DNA of 64,000 nt from Halomicrobium sp. LC1Hm (GCF_009617995.1 NZ_CP044129.1:2728001-2792000); one strand, 5' to 3'. Shown: positions 15,763-25,146, counted from the stretch's first letter. Program-made: numbers and translations. Notes: a model not told the origin generated them from the letters alone.

Positions 15763-16616
15763 TGGCGGAACTGGACGACCAGCCCGGGACGGTCCGGGAG
15801 TGGGCCACCGACGCCGACGGGGTGCCGATCGAGAGTGCGATCGTCGCCGAGGACCTCGACTTGCGCTATCCGACCAGCGAGGAAGCCGTCGTCGACTGTG
15901 CCCGCCTCGACGTGCCGGAAGGCGAGGTGACGGCACTGGTCGGCCCCAACGGGAGCGGGAAGTCGACGCTGCTGAAGGCGCTGGCGAACCACCTCGAACC
16001 CGAGGCCGGGACGGTCCGACTCCACGGCGAGGACATCCAGACGTTCCAGCAGTCCCAGCTGGCGCGGGAACTGGGCGTGCTCTCCCAGGAGAACGAGTCG
16101 CCCGATTCGATCACCGTCGAGGACCTGGCCTACCACGGTCGCTACCCTCACCGAGGGTTTTTCGACGCCGTCGGCCCGGAGGACCGCCAGGCCGTCGAGC
16201 AAGCCCTGGAGCAAGCGGGCGTCGAACACCTGCGAGACACCGAGCTGGGGCAGCTCTCGGGCGGCCAGAAACAGCTGGCCTGGATCGCGATGGTGCTGGC
16301 CCAGCAGACCGACGTGCTCTTGCTCGACGAGCCGACGACGTTCCTCGACCTGCACCACCAGTTTCGGGTGCTGGAGACGGTCCGACAGCTCAACGAGCGC
16401 GAGGACGTGACCGTCGCCATCGTCCTCCACGACATCGCGCAGGCCGCCCGCTTCGCCGACAACCTCGTCGCGATGCGAGACGGCCAGCTGTACGACTGGG
16501 GGCCGCCCCGCGAGGTCGTCACCGAGCAGCTCCTCGCCGACGTGTTCGGCGTCGAGGCCCGCATCCAGCACGAGCCGGAGTTGCAGATCCTTCCCCAGCG
16601 GGCTCTCTCGGAATGA
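15762..16616 (+). CDS. iron-siderophore ABC transporter ATP-binding protein (FecE/FhuC-like)
   Basis: 284 residues. Walker A GPNGSGKST is at 61-69, the ABC signature LSGGQ at 165-169, Walker B LLLDEPTTFLD follows, and the switch His lies in ALVLHD-like VAIVLHDIAQAARF. A tail of about 40 residues after the switch region is usual in this family. It begins within the stop of the permease gene and powers ferric-siderophore import with that permease and the two lipid-anchored binding proteins. Confidence 0.94.
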   Translation: MAELDDQPGTVREWATDADGVPIESAIVAEDLDLRYPTSEEAVVDCARLDVPEGEVTALVGPNGSGKSTLLKALANHLEPEAGTVRLHGEDIQTFQQSQLARELGVLSQENESPDSITVEDLAYHGRYPHRGFFDAVGPEDRQAVEQALEQAGVEHLRDTELGQLSGGQKQLAWIAMVLAQQTDVLLLDEPTTFLDLHHQFRVLETVRQLNEREDVTVAIVLHDIAQAARFADNLVAMRDGQLYDWGPPREVVTEQLLADVFGVEARIQHEPELQILPQRALSE

Positions 16617-16725
16617 TTGTTTTCTGATAGTAGACCAGAAAAATTCCAGAAATCGGGTCTGCACTGCTGAACGGTTCTATCTCCGGCAGCACGACACCAG
16701 TTAGGTTCGGAACCCTTTAGTATTT

Positions 16726-16739
16726 TTAGGCAAGCCTAA
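16726..16739 (+). promoter_or_regulatory. DtxR-type operator of the second binding-protein gene
   Basis: TTAGGCAAGCCTAA, the cleanest copy in the window; only the central two bases break symmetry. It overlaps the TATA-like TTTAGTATTTTT and ends six bases before the ATG at 16746. An additional perfect inverted repeat, GGTTCGGAACC, lies just upstream (16704-16714). Confidence 0.8.
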
Positions 16740-16745
16740 AATTCG

Positions 16746-17945
16746 ATGACGGACGAATCACGTCGATCGCGGACGCGGCGAACCGTACTGAAAACCGGAG
16801 CGACACTGGGCGCGGCCGCGCTCGCTGGCTGTACCGAAACGACCGGCGGTGGAGACACGAGCGATAGCACGTCGACCGAGACGAACACGCCAGTCGACAC
16901 CACAGACGCGGGCTCCGAGGCGACCGACACGCCCACGGAGACGGCCGCCAACACGGGCTACTCGGTCTCCATGGAGCCGGTCGGGACCGTCGAGTTCGAC
17001 GCGGTCCCCGAGACCTGGGTCGCCAACAACGGCAGCTGGGCCGACATGGGGATCGCACTGGGCCAGCAGCCACCCGAAGGCGTCTGGCTGCCCGGCCGCT
17101 ATCACACCCACTACTACGACGACATTCCCGGCGTCAGCGTCGACACCGACGAGATGACCGCGCTGTATCAGGACGGCGTCAGCAAAGAGCGGTTCTACGC
17201 GCTGGAGGGCGACGTACACGTCATCGACCCGAACTTCCTGCAGAACCGCTTCAAGGGCTGGGAGCAAAGCGACGTCGACGAGGTCGCCGAGACCGTCGCG
17301 CCCTTCTTCGGCAACAGCATCTTCTCCGGCGGGTACAGCTGGCACGAGAACTACCAGTACTACGACCTGTACGAGGCCTTCGAGAAGCTCGCGGCGGTGT
17401 TCCAGCAACGGGACCGCTTCGAGGCCTTCGACGCCCTGCACGAGGAGTTCCAGTCCTCGCTGGACGACATCGTTCCGCCGGAAGGCGAGCGTCCCGAAGT
17501 CGCGATCATGTGGGCCGGCAGCGACGAGCCCGAGAAGTTCTCTCCCTACCTCATCAGCCAGGGGACGAGCTTCAAGCAGTGGCGCGACCTCGGCGTCCGG
17601 GACGCGCTGGCCGAGACCGACGTACAGGACTTCCACGAGAGCCGTGGCCGGATCGACTTCGAGACGCTGTTGAAGATCGATCCCGAGAACATCATGTTCC
17701 GAGGGCAGGAAGGAAAGAGCCGCGAGGCCTTCGAGGACACCGTCGTCGCCCACATGGAGAACCACGAGGTCGCCAGCAAGCTCACCGCAGTCGAGAACGG
17801 TGACGTGTACCGCGGCGGTCCGCTGTACCAGGGGCCGATCACGAACCTCGTCCTCACCGAGCGAGCGGTCCGGCAGGTCTACGGCGTCGACGAACAGCTG
17901 TTCGACCGCCAGCGCGTCGCGGCTATCGTCAGCGGCGAGTTCTGA
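16746..17945 (+). CDS. second iron-siderophore ABC substrate-binding lipoprotein
   Basis: 399 residues. The N-terminus is basic (SRRSRTRRTVLKTG), followed by a lipobox LAGC, a Thr/Asp/Ser-rich linker of about 50 residues and the binding-protein fold (VEFDAVPETWVANNGSWADMG, GDVHVIDPNFLQ, EQLFDRQRVAAIV at the end). It has its own iron-type operator, so it is transcribed independently of the permease-ATPase unit 130 bases upstream. Having two binding proteins for one permease suggests two different siderophore ligands. Confidence 0.9.
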   Translation: MTDESRRSRTRRTVLKTGATLGAAALAGCTETTGGGDTSDSTSTETNTPVDTTDAGSEATDTPTETAANTGYSVSMEPVGTVEFDAVPETWVANNGSWADMGIALGQQPPEGVWLPGRYHTHYYDDIPGVSVDTDEMTALYQDGVSKERFYALEGDVHVIDPNFLQNRFKGWEQSDVDEVAETVAPFFGNSIFSGGYSWHENYQYYDLYEAFEKLAAVFQQRDRFEAFDALHEEFQSSLDDIVPPEGERPEVAIMWAGSDEPEKFSPYLISQGTSFKQWRDLGVRDALAETDVQDFHESRGRIDFETLLKIDPENIMFRGQEGKSREAFEDTVVAHMENHEVASKLTAVENGDVYRGGPLYQGPITNLVLTERAVRQVYGVDEQLFDRQRVAAIVSGEF

Positions 17946-17961
17946 GACTATCGTCGCCCAT

Positions 17962-18909
17962 TCAGGCAGTCGTCAACGACACCTCGAAGTCGTACTCGAC
18001 GCCGGTCAGGTCCTCGGAGACGTGCCAGAGCTTGCTCGCGGTCGCCGTGTTGTACGAACGGGCGCTCGAATCCTGCACCGCGGGCGCACCGCGCATGTGC
18101 AGCAGTCCACCGGGGCCGACGTACTCGCCGCCGGAGATCCCGTCGTTGGTCGCCGCGTACAGCATCGGGAGCGCGCCCTGGGCCGCCGACTGAGCGACGA
18201 GGGCGTTGACGGCCTGCATCAGCGCCGCTCCGACGGCACCCGCCCCCGCCTCGCCGGCCCGTCGCTGGAGGTCGCTGTCGGCGTAGCCGGGGTGACAGAC
18301 CACGCTCGTCACGTCGATCTCCGCCTCGTCGGCCCGTCGGTCGAGCTCGTAGCCAAAGAAGACGTTCGCGAGCTTGCTCTGTGAGTAGGCCGACCACCGG
18401 CCGTACGATCGCTCGCCCTGGAGGTCCTCGAAGTCGATCTCGCCGTTCTGGTGGGCACCGCTGGACTGGGTGACGACGCGCGCGCCGTCGGTCGCGGCGA
18501 GCGTATCCAGCAGGTGACCGGTCAGCGCGAAGTGACCCAGGTGGTTGATCCCGAGTTGCCGTTCGAAGCCGTCGGCGGTCTCGCCGCGGGGCAGCGCCAT
18601 CACGCCCGCGTTGTTACAGAGCACGTGTAGCTCGTCGTATGCAGACGTAAACGCCTCGGCGAAGTCGGCGACGGCGTCGAGGTCGGCGAGGTCACACGCC
18701 ATCACGTCGAGGTCGGCGTTAGCGACGCTGCGGTCGATCTCGCGCGCCGCGCGCTCGCCGCGCTCGGTCGACCGACAGGCCATGACGACGGTCGCGCCCC
18801 GCCGGGCGAAGGCCTTCGTGGCCTCGTAGCCGATCCCGCTGTTCGCGCCCGTGACGACGACCGTTCGGTCGTCCAACGACGGCATGTCGCGTGCTGTCCA
18901 GTCAGTCAT
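17962..18909 (-). CDS. short-chain dehydrogenase/reductase
   Basis: 315 residues from the ATG in [21 protein letters not shown]. The cofactor motif is TGANSGIG, followed by NNAGVMA and the catalytic YSQSKLAN (YxxxK) with the Ser in [12 protein letters not shown] after the second strand favours NADP. It resembles the retinol dehydrogenase/WW-domain oxidoreductase-like SDRs, but the substrate is unknown. It converges with the second binding-protein gene and has no operator of the iron type. Confidence 0.88.
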   Translation of the reverse strand: MTDWTARDMPSLDDRTVVVTGANSGIGYEATKAFARRGATVVMACRSTERGERAAREIDRSVANADLDVMACDLADLDAVADFAEAFTSAYDELHVLCNNAGVMALPRGETADGFERQLGINHLGHFALTGHLLDTLAATDGARVVTQSSGAHQNGEIDFEDLQGERSYGRWSAYSQSKLANVFFGYELDRRADEAEIDVTSVVCHPGYADSDLQRRAGEAGAGAVGAALMQAVNALVAQSAAQGALPMLYAATNDGISGGEYVGPGGLLHMRGAPAVQDSSARSYNTATASKLWHVSEDLTGVEYDFEVSLTTA

Positions 18910-19040
18910 CACTCGCTCTAGCGGGTCGCCACACAGAAAGGTGGTACCAAACGGCGGGAGAAGAGCGATCGCACACAGTCCGTGTGACACGCTACCTCGT
19001 CTCGCCGAATAGTTATCCGTCTCGGGCTCGTCTTTATGTT

Positions 19041-19325
19041 GTGAGCGAGAATTCCGGGCGTCGAAACCTTCGAATGCCCAACGACGACGAGCTGTTCGCC
19101 GTAGTGACAGAGCACAACGGCGGCAATCACGTACGCGTGCAGTGCGAAGACGGCAAGGAGCGCATGGGGCGGATCCCCGGCCGAATGAAGTTCCGAACGT
19201 GGATCGAGACGGACGACGTGGTCCTCGTGGAACCGTGGGACTGGCAGGACGAGAAGGCCAACATCGAGTGGCGCTACACCAGCCAGGACGCCGACCAGCT
19301 GCGCGACGAAGGCCACATTCAGTAA
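19041..19325 (+). CDS. eif1A: translation initiation factor aIF1A
   Basis: 94 residues if translation starts at the GTG at 19041 ([22 protein letters not shown]). This matches the conserved N-terminus and usual length of haloarchaeal aIF1A; the ATG at 19074 would remove that conserved GRRNLRMP arm. The S1/OB fold carries [19 protein letters not shown] and the landmark [22 protein letters not shown]. aIF1A promotes scanning-independent start selection and Met-tRNA binding on the small subunit. Confidence 0.92.
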   Translation: MSENSGRRNLRMPNDDELFAVVTEHNGGNHVRVQCEDGKERMGRIPGRMKFRTWIETDDVVLVEPWDWQDEKANIEWRYTSQDADQLRDEGHIQ

Positions 19326-19430
19326 CGCTTCTCTCGCAGATTCGCCGGACGCGCCCACGCCGAGGAGCGTGTGGGCTGCCGTGTGTCGTCGCCAGCTATT
19401 TGTTCCAGCAGCCTGTCGTCTGGATCGAGA

Positions 19431-20189
19431 ATGGGCGGGCGCACGCGAGCGAGCGCCGTCGCCGCGATCGGACTCGTCGTCGCCGCGCTCGGGCTCTGGA
19501 ACTACGCCGCCAGAATCAACGACTGGTGGCTGTTCATGGTCCAGTCGGGACTCGCACTGTCGGTGGTCGGAACGATAGCACTCCTCGAACGCCATCACGG
19601 AGCGTGGGACACTCGACAGCTGATCCTCGCGTGCTCACTGCCCGGGGTCGTCACGACGCTCGTGTTCACGGCCCTGCGCGCCACCGGGACGCCACTCTAC
19701 GACACCTATCCGATGCCGTCCTCGCCAGGATTCGAGTTCGTCTGGCTCTCGACGGCATTTCTCGTTCCCCTACAGTACGCCCTCGCCCGAACGCGGCGGA
19801 CCAGTGTACAGTGGTCGATCGCAGGACTGACGAGTGCCTCGGTCGTCGCCGTCTCGATCGACAGCGTCGCTGGCGTCCAGCCAGCACTGTACAATCGGAT
19901 GTTCGCTCCGTTCGTGCTCGTGCTGGCGCTCGCCTGTTGGATCGCGCTCCCCGCGTACGAACTCGGACGCGCTGTCGCTCGCCACCACGAGCGAGTCGCC
20001 GTTGCGCGGCGGGCACCCGCGGTTCTGGGCATCGTCACTGTCCTCGTGTTGCTCGTGATGGGGTCGACGACTGCGGTCCGTCCCGACGATCCGGGATCTC
20101 TCGCGCTCGCGATCATCCTCTATGGTCCGATACTCATTCTCGTCGGCCGTGGTGTGACAGCAGTGGATCCGTTCGCGAGACGGACCTGA
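19431..20189 (+). CDS. multi-spanning membrane protein, unknown function
   Basis: 252 residues from the ATG in MGGRTRAS. About seven hydrophobic segments alternate with short basic loops; there are no recognisable transport or enzyme motifs. An upstream in-frame start would add an unlikely Ser-rich extension. It follows aIF1A after about 105 bases and converges with a small membrane gene. Confidence 0.65.
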   Translation: MGGRTRASAVAAIGLVVAALGLWNYAARINDWWLFMVQSGLALSVVGTIALLERHHGAWDTRQLILACSLPGVVTTLVFTALRATGTPLYDTYPMPSSPGFEFVWLSTAFLVPLQYALARTRRTSVQWSIAGLTSASVVAVSIDSVAGVQPALYNRMFAPFVLVLALACWIALPAYELGRAVARHHERVAVARRAPAVLGIVTVLVLLVMGSTTAVRPDDPGSLALAIILYGPILILVGRGVTAVDPFARRT

Positions 20190-20197
20190 GAGTTGGG

Positions 20198-20506
20198 CTA
20201 CTGATCGGACGAACTCGGTTCGTCCTCACTCTCCGACAGCGGCCAGTATAACCTGAAGAATAAGAAACCCCCGACTAGAAGGTAGCCAGCGGCACCGAAC
20301 TCAACTGCCGACAACTGCCAGTGGACCAGCCACAGGGTTGCCCCAGACCCACCACCAACGATGATGCTGTCGGCGACGGGCCGGGCAGAGAAGGGGAGCC
20401 GTTTCACGGGAGAGATGTCCGGAATGCCGTCCCGCAGAACGTCGTATCCAGCCAGTTTCACTGCCCAGAGTCCGCCGATCAAGAACGCACTCACAGCTTC
20501 GATCAC
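20198..20506 (-). CDS. small membrane protein
   Basis: 102 residues starting at a GTG, with three hydrophobic stretches (about 3-20, 47-64 and 70-88) and an acidic Ser-rich C-terminus (SESEDEPSSSDQ). It stops only nine bases from the convergent upstream gene. Not recognised. Base composition is lower in GC than its neighbours. Confidence 0.55.
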   Translation of the reverse strand: MIEAVSAFLIGGLWAVKLAGYDVLRDGIPDISPVKRLPFSARPVADSIIVGGGSGATLWLVHWQLSAVEFGAAGYLLVGGFLFFRLYWPLSESEDEPSSSDQ

Positions 20507-20581
20507 AGGGGCGGCTCACAGCGGTCGGACGTATATCTGTATGTCCTCATTGAGGAACAAAGGCCGACGCCGGCACCGAGA

Positions 20582-22519
20582 CTACTCCGAGCCGGTCTGT
20601 GCGCCCCACAGCTCCGCGTAGCGCCCGCCCTGCTTGCGGAGCGTGTCGTGGTCGCCGCGTTCGACGACCGCGCCGTCTTCCAGCACCAGGATCGTGTCGG
20701 CACCGATCACCGTCGAGAGGCGGTGGGCGACGACGAAGGTGGTTCGGTCTTCGGTCAGCGCGTCGAGGCTCTCCTGGATGCGCTGTTCGGTGTCGGTGTC
20801 CACGTCGCTGGTGGCCTCGTCGAGGATGAGGATCTCGGGGTCCTGTAGAACGACGCGAGCGATGGCGATGCGCTGGCGCTGGCCGCCCGAGAGTTTCACG
20901 CCGCGTTCGCCCACGCGAGTGTCGTAGCCGTCGGGGAGGCGCTGGACGAACTCGTGGGCCTCGGCGGCTTTGGCGGCCTCGCGGACGGCCTCGTCGGGCT
21001 CGTCGAAGCGGCCGTAGCGGATGTTCTCGCCGATGGTGCCGTCGAAGAGGAACGCGTCCTGCGAGACGTAGCCGACGTGCTGGCGCAGGCTCGCGAGTTC
21101 GAGGTCCCTGATGTCCGTGCCGTCGACCGCGACGCGACCCTCGTCGACGTCGTACAGCCGCAAGAGCAGCCGACAGAGCGTCGACTTGCCAGCGCCGGTC
21201 GAGCCGACGAAGGCGACGGTCTCGCCGGGGTCGGCCTCGAAGGAGACGTGCTCGATCACGTAGTCCTCGTCCCCCTCGTCACCGTCGAGGGCCGCGAACC
21301 CGCCGTCGGTCTCGGTCTCGTCCTCGGGGACGGCGGGGCCGTGGTCGTCAGTCAGCAACTCCGGATAGGAGAAGCACACGTCCTCGTAGGAGACCCGACC
21401 CTCGGGGTCGCCGAGACGCGTTGCGTCCTCGCGGTCGGTGATCCGCACCGGGATGTCGGCCAGGCCGAACACGCGGGCCGCCGAGACCTTCGCGTTCTGG
21501 ATCTGGTCGACGATGTTTGACACTTCGGCCAGCGGCGCGACGAACCGCTGGGTCATGAACACGAAGGTGACGAAGACCCCGACGCTCAACTCGCCGGTGA
21601 GCGGCCCCGGCGCGTCGAAGATGATCCAGTAGCCGCCGACGAGGAAAGTCGCGGCGAAGGAGAAGCCGGCGAGCAGTTCCATCCCCGGCCGGTAGAAGTA
21701 CGAGAGCTTCAGCACCGACATGGTCGTCTCGAAGACGCCGTGTGAGGCGTCACGCACGCGGTCGACCTCGTAGTCCTCGCTGCCGGTCACCTTCGCGAGG
21801 ATGACGCCAGTGATCCCGTTCTCGATGCGGGTGTTGAAGTCGGCCATCGCGGACTGGCGTGCCTCGTAGCGGGGTTCGATCACCCGCATGAACCAGACCG
21901 TGAAGCCGCCGATCAGCGGGATCGCCACGAGGGTCACCAGCGCGAGTTGCCAGTTGAGCGCGAAGAGGATCGCGGCGATGCCCAGCACCATCACGATCAG
22001 GCGCACGCCGTTCATCAAGGCGTTGTCGAGGAACAGTTCGAGGTTCTGGGAGTCGTTGCTCAGAATCGACATCACCTCGCCGGTCTGCTTGTCGTCGAAG
22101 AAGGCGGCGTCCAGCCGGAGCATCTTCTCGAAGCTATCGGAGCGGACGGAGTGCATCACGCCGTGGGCGAAGAAGTTCGCCGAGACGCCGTAGATCCAGG
22201 TGAAAAGGGCCGTCGCGAGGAAGGAGCCGGCGATCAGCGCCACCGAGAGCCAGAACTGTGCGACCTCTCCAGGGGGAATCCAGGACTGTGGCAGGAACAA
22301 CAGCGAGTACTCGCTGGTCTCCTCGCGGAACAGCGCGTCGATGGCGGTCCCGAGGACGACCGGCGGCAACAGCGAGGCCATCTGAGCCAGCAGGTTCGCG
22401 ACCAGCCCGAGCACGAGCCAGCGCGTCCGCGACGTGCCGTAGTCTGCGAACAACCGCATCAGCGGCCGGTCGATCCGGGTCCGGTAGCGATCGAACGGCG
22501 TCTGCTCGTCGGTAGACAT
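20582..22519 (-). CDS. ABC exporter, fused membrane and ATPase domains
   Basis: 645 residues. Residues about 30-340 form the six-helix exporter membrane domain. The nucleotide-binding domain has Walker A GSTGAGKST, signature LSGGQRQRIAIAR, Walker B ILILDEATSDVD and the switch His in VVAHRLST. An acidic insert of about 40 residues precedes the ATPase core. It resembles MsbA/MdlB-type exporters that work as homo- or heterodimers. A paralog lies at 35165-37114; the two could pair, though they are 12 kb apart. Substrate unknown. Confidence 0.92.
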   Translation of the reverse strand: MSTDEQTPFDRYRTRIDRPLMRLFADYGTSRTRWLVLGLVANLLAQMASLLPPVVLGTAIDALFREETSEYSLLFLPQSWIPPGEVAQFWLSVALIAGSFLATALFTWIYGVSANFFAHGVMHSVRSDSFEKMLRLDAAFFDDKQTGEVMSILSNDSQNLELFLDNALMNGVRLIVMVLGIAAILFALNWQLALVTLVAIPLIGGFTVWFMRVIEPRYEARQSAMADFNTRIENGITGVILAKVTGSEDYEVDRVRDASHGVFETTMSVLKLSYFYRPGMELLAGFSFAATFLVGGYWIIFDAPGPLTGELSVGVFVTFVFMTQRFVAPLAEVSNIVDQIQNAKVSAARVFGLADIPVRITDREDATRLGDPEGRVSYEDVCFSYPELLTDDHGPAVPEDETETDGGFAALDGDEGDEDYVIEHVSFEADPGETVAFVGSTGAGKSTLCRLLLRLYDVDEGRVAVDGTDIRDLELASLRQHVGYVSQDAFLFDGTIGENIRYGRFDEPDEAVREAAKAAEAHEFVQRLPDGYDTRVGERGVKLSGGQRQRIAIARVVLQDPEILILDEATSDVDTDTEQRIQESLDALTEDRTTFVVAHRLSTVIGADTILVLEDGAVVERGDHDTLRKQGGRYAELWGAQTGSE

Positions 22520-22636
22520 GTTCGACTGACTATCCAGTCAGGGGGTAAAATGGCGTCGGAACGATGCCGTCGCCCCATAGTGACTGTCCGTCGCGAACCC
22601 CGTCACCGCTGGCGAATCGCGTCACGAAGTGAGGCG

Positions 22637-23272
22637 TCACTCCCGCGCGTCGTCGACGGTCTCGGCCAGCCGTCGGGTCGCCGCCACGGGGTCGTCGACG
22701 GCGGTAATCGCCGTGATGACGGCGACGCCGTCGGCACCCGCGTCGACCACCGGAGCGGCGTTGTCGGGCGTGATACCGCCGATACCGACGACCGGGATCG
22801 AGACGGCGTCCGCGATGACCGCGATCCGCTCGGGGCCGATGGCGTGCTCGTCGTCGTCGATGTCGCCCTTGCTCCCCGTCGCGTACACCGCGCCGACGCC
22901 CAGGTAGTCCGCACCGGCGGCCTCGGCGGCGACGGCGTCCTCGACGAACGAGACCGAGCGCCCGAGCACGGCGTCCTCGCCCAGCAGGTCCCGAGCCACC
23001 GAGAGCGGGAGGTCGTCGTCGCCGAGGTGGACGCCGTCGGCGTCGATCGCCCGGGCCAGATCGATCCGGTCGTTGACGATCAGCGGGACGCCGGCCGCGC
23101 GGGTCTGTTCGCGAACTCGACGGCCGACCGCGAGACGCTCGCGCGCGGCGAGGTCCTTCTCTCGGAGCTGGACGACGTCGACGCCGCCGTCGATCGCCGC
23201 CGCGACGATCTCGGGGGTCGACCGCCCGGCGGAGTGGCTGGCCTGCGTGACGAGGTAGACGCCGTAGTCCAT
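22637..23272 (-). CDS. thiE: thiamine-phosphate synthase
   Basis: 211 residues, a complete TIM-barrel ThiE. Landmarks are VVQLREKD (pyrophosphate loop), DGVHLGDDDLPL, GRSVSF, GVGAVYATGSK and GIGGITPDNAAPVVDAGADGVAV. It joins the pyrimidine and thiazole moieties to make thiamine phosphate. The ATG in MDYGVYLVTQ is chosen because it begins the first barrel strand; the longer frame adds unconserved sequence. It is divergent from the AEC transporter gene; no other thiamine gene is in the window. Confidence 0.95.
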   Translation of the reverse strand: MDYGVYLVTQASHSAGRSTPEIVAAAIDGGVDVVQLREKDLAARERLAVGRRVREQTRAAGVPLIVNDRIDLARAIDADGVHLGDDDLPLSVARDLLGEDAVLGRSVSFVEDAVAAEAAGADYLGVGAVYATGSKGDIDDDEHAIGPERIAVIADAVSIPVVGIGGITPDNAAPVVDAGADGVAVITAITAVDDPVAATRRLAETVDDARE

Positions 23273-23381
23273 GTGGGTGGCGTCGCCCTCGGGAGAGTCA
23301 CCACTTTCGTTTGTCCCCGAGAGGAGCGACGGCGGCGGCCGAAGATAAAGAGTCAAACGTGGCAATCGGCTGGGGCTCGAT

Positions 23382-24323
23382 ATGGACTCGCTGTGGGCAC
23401 TCGGGGCCAGCGTCGACCTCGATCTGCTGGGGCGGTTCGCCTACATGCTCGCGCTGGTGGCCGCCGGCTTCGGCGCTCGCCGCCTCGGCGTGCTCACCGA
23501 CGTTCGCAACGAGCGACTCGGACAAGTCGCCTTCTACGTCCTGTTGCCCGCGCTCGTCTTCACTTCGACCTACGACAAGCGACTGGGCGAGCTGCTCTCG
23601 GTCGCGCTCGTGGCTGGACTGGTCGTCGTCATCGGGACGCTGGTCGCCCTCTCGCTGGTGAGCAACCGCGGTGGCGACGACGACGTTCGCAGCGTGGCCG
23701 TGATCCAGTCGTACCACGGCAACTTCGGGTACTTCGGCGTGCCCGTCGTGGCGGCGACGCTGGGCTCGACCGCCGCGGCGACCGCGAGCATCATCCTCGG
23801 ACTGGGGGCACTGATCCAGATCCCGCTGACGATCCTCGTCCTCGTCCGGATCAACGAGACCGAGGCCGACTTCCTGGGCGAACTCCGGAATCTCGTGACG
23901 AACCCGATCTTGCTGACACTCGGCGTCGGCCTCGCCTTCGCGACGCTGCAACTGGACCTCCCGACGGCCGCGGGGACCGGGCTCGACTGGCTGTCGACGC
24001 TCGCGCTCCCGGTCGCGCTGCTCGCGGTCGGGGGCTCGCTCGACCCGCGAGGCCACGAGATTCCGCTGACCCGGACCGCAACGGTGGTCGGGCTGAAGGT
24101 GCTGGTGATGCCACTGGTCGCGTGGCTCGTGTTCTCCGGGTTCGGAGCCGACGCGCTGACGCGCAACGCCGCGCTCGTCATGTTCGGCTCACCCACCGCC
24201 GTCTCCACGTACGTCTACGCCACCGAACTCGGCGGTGACTCGGCGTTTGCCTCCGTCAACGTCTTCGCGACGACAGTCGCCTCGATCGTCTCGCTGTTCT
24301 TCCTGTTGCTGGTGATCGCGTAG
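23382..24323 (+). CDS. AEC-family (auxin efflux carrier-like) transporter
   Basis: 313 residues with ten predicted membrane segments in two halves of five, the AEC/BART arrangement. Landmarks are RNERLGQVAFYVLLPALVFTS in the first half, QSYHGNFGYFGVPVVAATLG in the middle and GSPTAVSTYVYATELGGD in the second half. Members of this family move small organic anions; the substrate cannot be told from sequence. Confidence 0.85.
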   Translation: MDSLWALGASVDLDLLGRFAYMLALVAAGFGARRLGVLTDVRNERLGQVAFYVLLPALVFTSTYDKRLGELLSVALVAGLVVVIGTLVALSLVSNRGGDDDVRSVAVIQSYHGNFGYFGVPVVAATLGSTAAATASIILGLGALIQIPLTILVLVRINETEADFLGELRNLVTNPILLTLGVGLAFATLQLDLPTAAGTGLDWLSTLALPVALLAVGGSLDPRGHEIPLTRTATVVGLKVLVMPLVAWLVFSGFGADALTRNAALVMFGSPTAVSTYVYATELGGDSAFASVNVFATTVASIVSLFFLLLVIA

Positions 24324-24420
24324 CTGCCGGCGGGAGCCAGACGGAAGCACCGCGAACGGATCAGACACCGCGCACCCACCGGCCCGAAGGTATGTATGTC
24401 GTGGGCGAGGACCTTCGCAC

Positions 24421-24801
24421 ATGGTACTTTCCGGCCTCGTCGGATCGGTGGTAACGTTCCTCGTCAGCCTGCTGATCGGCGGGCTGGGCATCTACGTCGG
24501 TGCGAGGGTGATGACCGGCGACGGCGACTTCGAGCAGGCGGTGTGGACGGCGCTGTTTGCCGCACTCGGCGTCGGCGTCGTCTCGCTGCTGGTCGGCTGG
24601 ATCCCGCTGCTGGGCGGGCTCCTGGCGACGGTGCTCGGCTTCTTCGTCTACCTGGGCATCATCAACTGGCGCTACCCCGGCGGGTGGATCGACGCGGCCG
24701 GCATCGCGCTGATCGCGTGGCTCGCGTCGGTCCTCGTGTTGACCCTCGTCAGCCCGTTGCTGCCGGGCGGCGTCGGCGCGCTCGGCGTCGCGGGCGTCTG
24801 A
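24421..24801 (+). CDS. membrane protein, unknown function
   Basis: 126 residues, hydrophobic throughout, with about four membrane segments and Gly-rich helices (LIGGLGIYVGARVMTG, GLLATVLGFFVYLGIINW). It starts at an ATG with the preceding gene 97 bases upstream and ends just before the large structured element. I do not recognise a specific function. Confidence 0.65.
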   Translation: MVLSGLVGSVVTFLVSLLIGGLGIYVGARVMTGDGDFEQAVWTALFAALGVGVVSLLVGWIPLLGGLLATVLGFFVYLGIINWRYPGGWIDAAGIALIAWLASVLVLTLVSPLLPGGVGALGVAGV

Positions 24802-24836
24802 TCGCGCGACGAACGGAGCGGCCCGTTGTCGCGGTC

Positions 24837-25146
24837 GTGTTCAGATAAGAGACGCGGCGTGGTGGCGTTCAGGCACCGAAAGCCCTCGGCACGCTAAGCG
24901 GATCTGTGCCGGATATTCTCCCGCTGGTCGAATAGGGCCGGCGCAGATCCGCTTACCGCGCCTCGCCCTTTCATCCACCAGGCTTGTGGACAGTGCCACC
25001 AGCTACGTCCTGGCGGATGAAAGGGCGAGCGCAGTTACGGGAACCCCGACGACGCAAGCACGCGGAGCGCGCAGCGAGTCGCGGGACCGCAACTGCGCGA
25101 GGGCTTTCGGTGTGTTCGCTCCAGTTTGGCCCGCTTATCTGAACAC
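24837..25146. ncRNA. large multi-helix palindromic element: candidate structured RNA or nonautonomous mobile element
   Basis: 310 bases without a credible gene but with nested perfect complementarity. The terminal helix pairs 24837-24849 with 25134-25146 (13 of 13). The second pairs 24874-24888 with 25098-25112 (15 of 15). Inside are three hairpins: 24895-24912 with 24938-24955 (18 pairs, one G-U), 24962-24976 with 25015-25029 (15 of 15, extended by a further 5 pairs), and 25029-25036 with 25091-25098. The plan is a closed multibranch junction. I see neither the archaeal RNase P core words nor the SRP helix-8 motif on either strand. An 11-bp direct repeat, CCGTTGTCGCG, flanks it (24823-24833 and 25149-25159), so a transposed element is an alternative. 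Confidence 0.55.

Noticed and set aside
13334-17945. Cobalamin (Btu) rather than siderophore importer
   Set aside because: The fold cannot distinguish the ligands, but iron-type operators at both promoters and the DtxR and Dps neighbours make siderophore much more likely.
24837-25146. RNase P RNA or SRP 7S RNA as identity of the structured element
   Set aside because: The conserved RNase P P4 words and the SRP helix-8 loop words are absent on both strands, and the layout of helices does not match either molecule.
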